DNA from: Perilla frutescens
Lineage: Eukaryota > Streptophyta > Magnoliopsida > Lamiales > Lamiaceae
Reading direction: 5' to 3'
DNA: 64,000 bases
Assembly (NCBI GenBank): GCA_026008535.1
Contig: BRKX01000014.1
Location: forward strand, 6,881,001-6,945,000
The translations under genes and the position numbers were made by a program. Of this stretch, positions 60,167 through 64,000 are shown piece after piece (the stretch's first letter is position 1; every line of letters begins with the position of its first letter). A model generated the notes under the pieces. That model did not search any database. It was not told where the DNA came from and saw nothing but the letters and a program-made list of their open reading frames with translations.

Positions 60167-60546
60167 CCTCCCTCCGTTCCATTTTGATATACTTATTTTT
60201 CTTTTCGGTATGTCCTGATATATAGACATATTTCTATATACATTTAGCTAATTTATTAATATATGCCCTTATTTAATATGTTTACATTAGACATTAATTT
60301 ATTTTTTTTACTCACACACCTGACCTGTGGTATTGATGGTATTCGAACCCGTGACCTTTGGTCTCCAAGCAATCTCACTCCACCACTAGGCCATCCCCAC
60401 CTGGACTTACATTAGGCATTAATTTAATATTAAAGAATTAAATAGAGCAAATTATGAAGTTTCTTGATTAATTATCTTTCCCAATCATTTTCTTAATCCC
60501 CGTGAAAAATTCTAATCAGTCTATCAAAATGGGACAGAGGGAGTAA
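60167..60546. mobile_element. Stowaway-type MITE carrying a SINE
   Basis: The ends CTCCCTCCGTTCCATTTTGA and, inverted, ACTCCCTCTGTCCCATTTTG are Stowaway termini with TA-rich flanks. The interior is interrupted by a tRNA-derived SINE at about 60303-60404. Without the SINE and its target duplication the MITE would be about 260 bp. Confidence 0.8.
60303..60404 (-). mobile_element. tRNA-derived SINE inside the Stowaway MITE
   Basis: Read on the minus strand it starts GTGGGGATGGCCTAGTGGTG, with an RNA polymerase III A-box (TGGCCTAGTGG). It continues to the B-box GGTTCGAATAC and ends in an A-rich tail. Flanking direct repeats of about 20 bp (TTACATTAGACATTAATTTA at the left, the same with one change at the right near 60405-60424) mark target-primed insertion. 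It is about 100 bp long. The conserved tRNA-like head argues for a SINE and not a functional tRNA, as no acceptor-stem closure was found. Confidence 0.78.
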
Positions 60547-60696
60547 TAGTTTATACCAATTCAATTTTCAAATTGTTTATAAATGATATAATTATGGGAA
60601 GTTACTGTAAAATTGTTTAACTATTACTATATCATAAAAAAGACTATCAGTTTATCGAGATTTTACATCTAAGTTATGAGCTGTCCTTATATTATC

Positions 60697-60830
60697 ATTC
60701 TTATGAACTTAGCTTTGGTAATTTGTTTTTTAATATATTAATTATTGGGTAAATTACATTATGATTCTTATGAACTTAGTTTTGGTGATTTGTTTTTTAA
60801 TATATTATTGGGTAAATTACATTTTGATAT
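60697..60830. repeat. Two tandem copies of a ~67-bp AT-rich unit
   Basis: ATTCTTATGAACTTAG, TTTGGTRATTTGTTTTTTAA and GGGTAAATTACAT recur in order in adjacent copies starting near 60697 and 60764. Confidence 0.7.
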
Positions 60831-62107
60831 CTATATAGTTTAGGTTTTTTTTTTTTTTTCCGAAAAGTGGGTTATTTTTGAAAAAAAAAACCCCAGAATA
60901 TAGATATCAAAGCGTAATTTATGCTATATTATTTATCAAGATTTAAACGAGATACTTGGCGTTTATAAATCATAATATAGGTTGTATAATATTCGAAAGT
61001 TTTATAACCCGGCTTGAACTTTTTTTTAGATGAAGATATAGATAATGATTTATTTAAGCTATTTTATTTGGGGAAGTCTTGTGTTTAGTTGTCTTATGGC
61101 TCAAATACGATCAAATACTGATATATACAATTATAAGATAAAAACTTGTATGTGATTATCTTATGGGTCAAACATGTGAATGTCTAGATTCAAACGCATG
61201 TTCAATGAGATACTTATAATTTTATTTGTATTTTATTGTATTTGGATCCGAATTTTGATTCGTCTTACGAATTTTATCGTGTAAGACGGTCTTCCACAAG
61301 ACTCTTTCAAATTACAAATGTACCGTTAAATGAGTTTGAATATGAATTTTTATTTTTCTTATCGATTTTGGCCGATAAAATGGTCTCGATCGCACAATAT
61401 TTTTTGTCATTTTATTTATAGAACTTTAAGCTTATTTTCTCTTTTCTTTCTTTCTTTCTGAGCAAAATTTAAGCTATTGTTGTCAACAAAAAAAAAAAAG
61501 AAAAAGAAAAAAAGAAAATTTTTCATGGAGGGTGAGACGTCAGCATTGTTCTACTTGGACACTGCGTTACTATTTGGGCCAATTTATTCTTAGATTCATT
61601 AGTTAAAGCCCAAATTCAATATATAGTTATATACAAAAACACTTGCTAACCATTTTAATCACCCCAGATTTCCCGCAGTGATACGCTGATGTTAAACTAA
61701 AATTATATTGCTAATATAGTCCTTAATTAAATAGATATATGTCTCAAATAGAAACATGTTTTATTTAGAGGGGTCTTAAATAATAAAAGCAAAGGAAATA
61801 ATGCGTGCATTAACCAATCTTACTGTTCAACAACCATCTTGCTAATGTGGTAGATATAAATTATAAAAAGAATTTTTTTTTCTAGATAAAGTAAATGGGA
61901 AAAAATGCAGCTGAAATTATCTATTATACATTTGGTGTTGTATTTATTGCAATGAGAAATATGCGTGCAATAATGCATGCATGATACAATAAAGTCACGG
62001 TGGATGTAGCAGACATAGCATACAAAGGAAGCAAAGCAAAGTTGTAGTCTATGTACGTAGCAGCACGTCTGATAGCTTGCATGGACCACAATATATCTCA
62101 CCGTTGA
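60831..62107. other. Intergenic, nothing recognised
   Basis: AT-rich sequence with poly-T/poly-A runs near 60846-60890 and 61485-61520. No supported gene. Confidence 0.5.
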
Positions 62108-64000
62108 TGTTATAGCTTAATCCTAGCCGTATATTTGTAACTAACTAGAATGTTCCAAGCTTAGCTTGTTGAGGTGTATAAATGTTGTATTTTGTACTCT
62201 ACAATCTAGCTTTTGATAATCAATAAAAACAACAGATTTTCTTTGAAATATCATGTAATTTACTTAGATTTCATCATGGGATCAAGATCTAGAGTTAATT
62301 GATTGTGATTATGATTTGCTCACGATTTCTTACCGTGTGATTGTTCTTATCTCAACTATTGGAATGACAAAAGGCAATCGAAAATTTTCATGGCGGAATG
62401 CTCGCGATGAAGAGATTGGCTTTACCTTTGAACATGGTGATAGCAGCCACCAGCTTACTTTAAATCCACTTGAAATGCCGATGTTGCATTCAGATTCACA
62501 TGAACACGGCGTTGGAAGAGATTCACATAACCGCGGTGGTGGAAAAGGTATGGAGCTTGATAACTATGCTCGAGCAAAAATTGCTAATAATAGATTGCTA
62601 GCAAATTATGAATTATACATAACTCCTAATGAGCATCCTAGTATGCTATTGACAATTGATCTCTTCGATGGGGAGAATTTCCATAGTTTGTGTAAAGAAA
62701 TTAAATGGAGGCTATTTACTAGAAACAAGCTAGGGTTTATTGATGGTAGTGTACGTGAACTTAGTAGTGATTCTACGGATCATATACAATGAATTAAGGT
62801 TGATTATTTGGTTTTCAATTGGTTGAACAATTCTGTTGTGAAGAAATTATCAAGAGGATTACAGAATTTTGATACATCTAAACAATTATGAGATGAATTG
62901 CATAAGAGATTTGGGAAAAAGAATGGTCCTAGGCTGTATAAGATTCGTAGGGAAATTGCTTCATACTCCCAACATACTTAGTATGTATTGATGTATTTCA
63001 ATAATTTGAGTGCTTTATGGGATGAATTGGCTTTATTAAGAACAGCCAGAAGTTGCAATTGTGAGGTTGCTAAAGATGTGAAGGCTGAGGTGGAAGAGGA
63101 ACAAATGATGCAATTTCTCATTGGCCTTATTGATGTTTATGAACCTATTAGACAACAAATTCTAATCTTAAGTCCATTGCCTACTGTGTGAGTCAGGCTT
63201 ATTCCATGGTCCTACAAGTTGAAGAGCAGATACAAGTATCCTCACATTATGCTGAAGGGCTATAGCAGAGTGCTCTATATGCAACACAAAAGATGGGATA
63301 CAAAAATGAATGTTTGAAGAAAAAACTCACAAATGAAGAAAAAATGAAGCTCAAGTGTGATCATTGTGACATGAATGGCCATGTGAAGAATTATTATTTT
63401 GAGGTTATAGGGATACCTGACTCGTATAAAAGGTTTAAGAAAGATAAAGGGAAATGAAGAGCAAATTGTAGAACTGATGACATACATGTTAGTCAGTTGC
63501 CTCAGAATATTCATACATAAGAGAAATCTATTCCTGACCTTGGGAGAGTGATTCAATCTAAAATAGCAAAACACTTTTCTAGTTAAATGAATTATGGTAG
63601 AAAGTTTGAGAGCAATGCGGGTAATGAAAGTTTACAATCTGCCAATCTAGCAGAAGTTGGTCCTGGAGCAGATTCTATCAACTTCACTGGACATTATGCC
63701 TTTGGAATTTCAAGTGATATCAAGAAGGATGAATGGATCCTATACCCACGAGCTAGCAATCACATGTGCTACCGAGAATCTCTACTTATGAACTTCAAGA
63801 TAGTAAGAAGTCCTCTCAGAATCTTTCTACCTAATGGGAGTAGTCTCTTGGCTTTTATGACATGTGATGCTCAAATGACTCCTAAGATCAAGCTGCAAAA
63901 TGTGTTATATGCTTCAGAATTTACTCATAACCTCATTTAGTTGGACAACTGACCAGAGATCTGCAGAGTCGAGTGGTGTTCCTTGAAGCACACTGTCTTG
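62108..64000 (+). mobile_element. Copia LTR retrotransposon 3, decayed and cut by the window end
   Basis: A short LTR-like segment (62108-62276) begins TGTTATAGC and ends CATCA. It contains TATAAATG and CAATAAAAAC and is followed at once by TGGGATCAAGATC, a degenerate initiator-tRNA-type primer site. Gag and the start of protease follow. The element continues past 64000, so its 3' LTR and target duplication cannot be checked. Confidence 0.65.
62316..63940 (+). pseudogene. Copia 3 gag and protease relic
   Basis: Several frames have to be followed. The gag-type region includes LFDGENFHSLCKEIKWRLFT, NKLGFIDGS and WLNNSVVKKLS. It is followed by a zinc-knuckle segment starting CDHCDMNGHVKN, where the last Cys is Tyr. 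A protease-like segment (WILYPRASNHMC) comes near 63737, in which the catalytic Asp-Thr/Ser-Gly triplet is lost. Many stops (for example 62790, 62889 and 62979) and a shift near 63190 show long decay. Two of the stops (62790 and 62889) are TGA where Trp would be expected. Confidence 0.8.

Noticed and set aside
60303..60404. tRNA gene
   Set aside because: A- and B-box are present, but the sequence has an A-rich tail and target repeats and no closed acceptor stem, so a SINE fits better.
61236..61421. 61-codon plus-strand frame
   Set aside because: AT-rich chance frame without motif or conserved context.
1..64000. CRISPR arrays, prophage, operons or bacterial defence genes
   Set aside because: Introns, LTR elements, CACTA, Stowaway and plant gene families show nuclear plant DNA; the direct repeats seen are microsatellites or transposon parts.

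Overview
The window reads as nuclear DNA of a eudicot plant. It has AT-rich intergenic space, genes with short GT-AG introns, LTR retrotransposons, a CACTA element, MITEs and a tRNA-derived SINE. An asterid (possibly Lamiales) would fit, but the sequence alone does not prove the family. No bacterial, organellar or CRISPR-type feature was seen.

Layout. 1-9.7 kb is a nested wreck: pieces of an NRT1/PTR-family (NPF) transporter gene are split by a Copia retrotransposon (880-9065). That element carries a 3.7-kb CACTA transposon (5131-8795), which in turn holds a captured 14-3-3 coding fragment. 10.3-20.1 kb is a run of minus-strand genes: a secreted LRK10-type ectodomain gene without a kinase, a class III peroxidase (peroxidase 11-like), a probable proteasome assembly chaperone, and a six-exon LAG1/ceramide-synthase gene. 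SOFL (SOB FIVE-LIKE) lies on the plus strand at 22.8 kb. 24.4-35.1 kb is a 10.7-kb minus-strand Copia element with 5-bp target duplications, itself broken by a 3.5-kb solo-LTR-like insertion. 35.3-46.3 kb holds GNAT1 (plastid GNAT acetyltransferase), an overlooked 50-codon membrane micropeptide, a 1-kb Mutator-type element, a complete 14-exon chaperonin Cpn60 beta-4 gene and a bZIP gene. 46.3-62 kb is gene-poor and holds several MITE or foldback elements, including a SINE inside a Stowaway. The right edge enters a third, decayed Copia element.

How the genes fit together. They are housekeeping or regulatory genes rather than a biosynthetic cluster. From memory, their order matches two duplicated Arabidopsis blocks: PRX11-SOFL2-bZIP8 on one, and SOFL1-GNAT1-CPNB4 on the other. 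The window therefore looks like the unfractionated ancestral block, later expanded by transposons. Exon joins were worked out from splice sites and reading frame. The peroxidase, ceramide synthase and Cpn60 genes each close into a single open frame.

The most unusual items are the Copia/CACTA/14-3-3 nest, the kinase-less receptor ectodomain, the micropeptide, the shared stop-codon spectrum of the retroelements, and the set of long-inverted-repeat elements between 37 and 60 kb.
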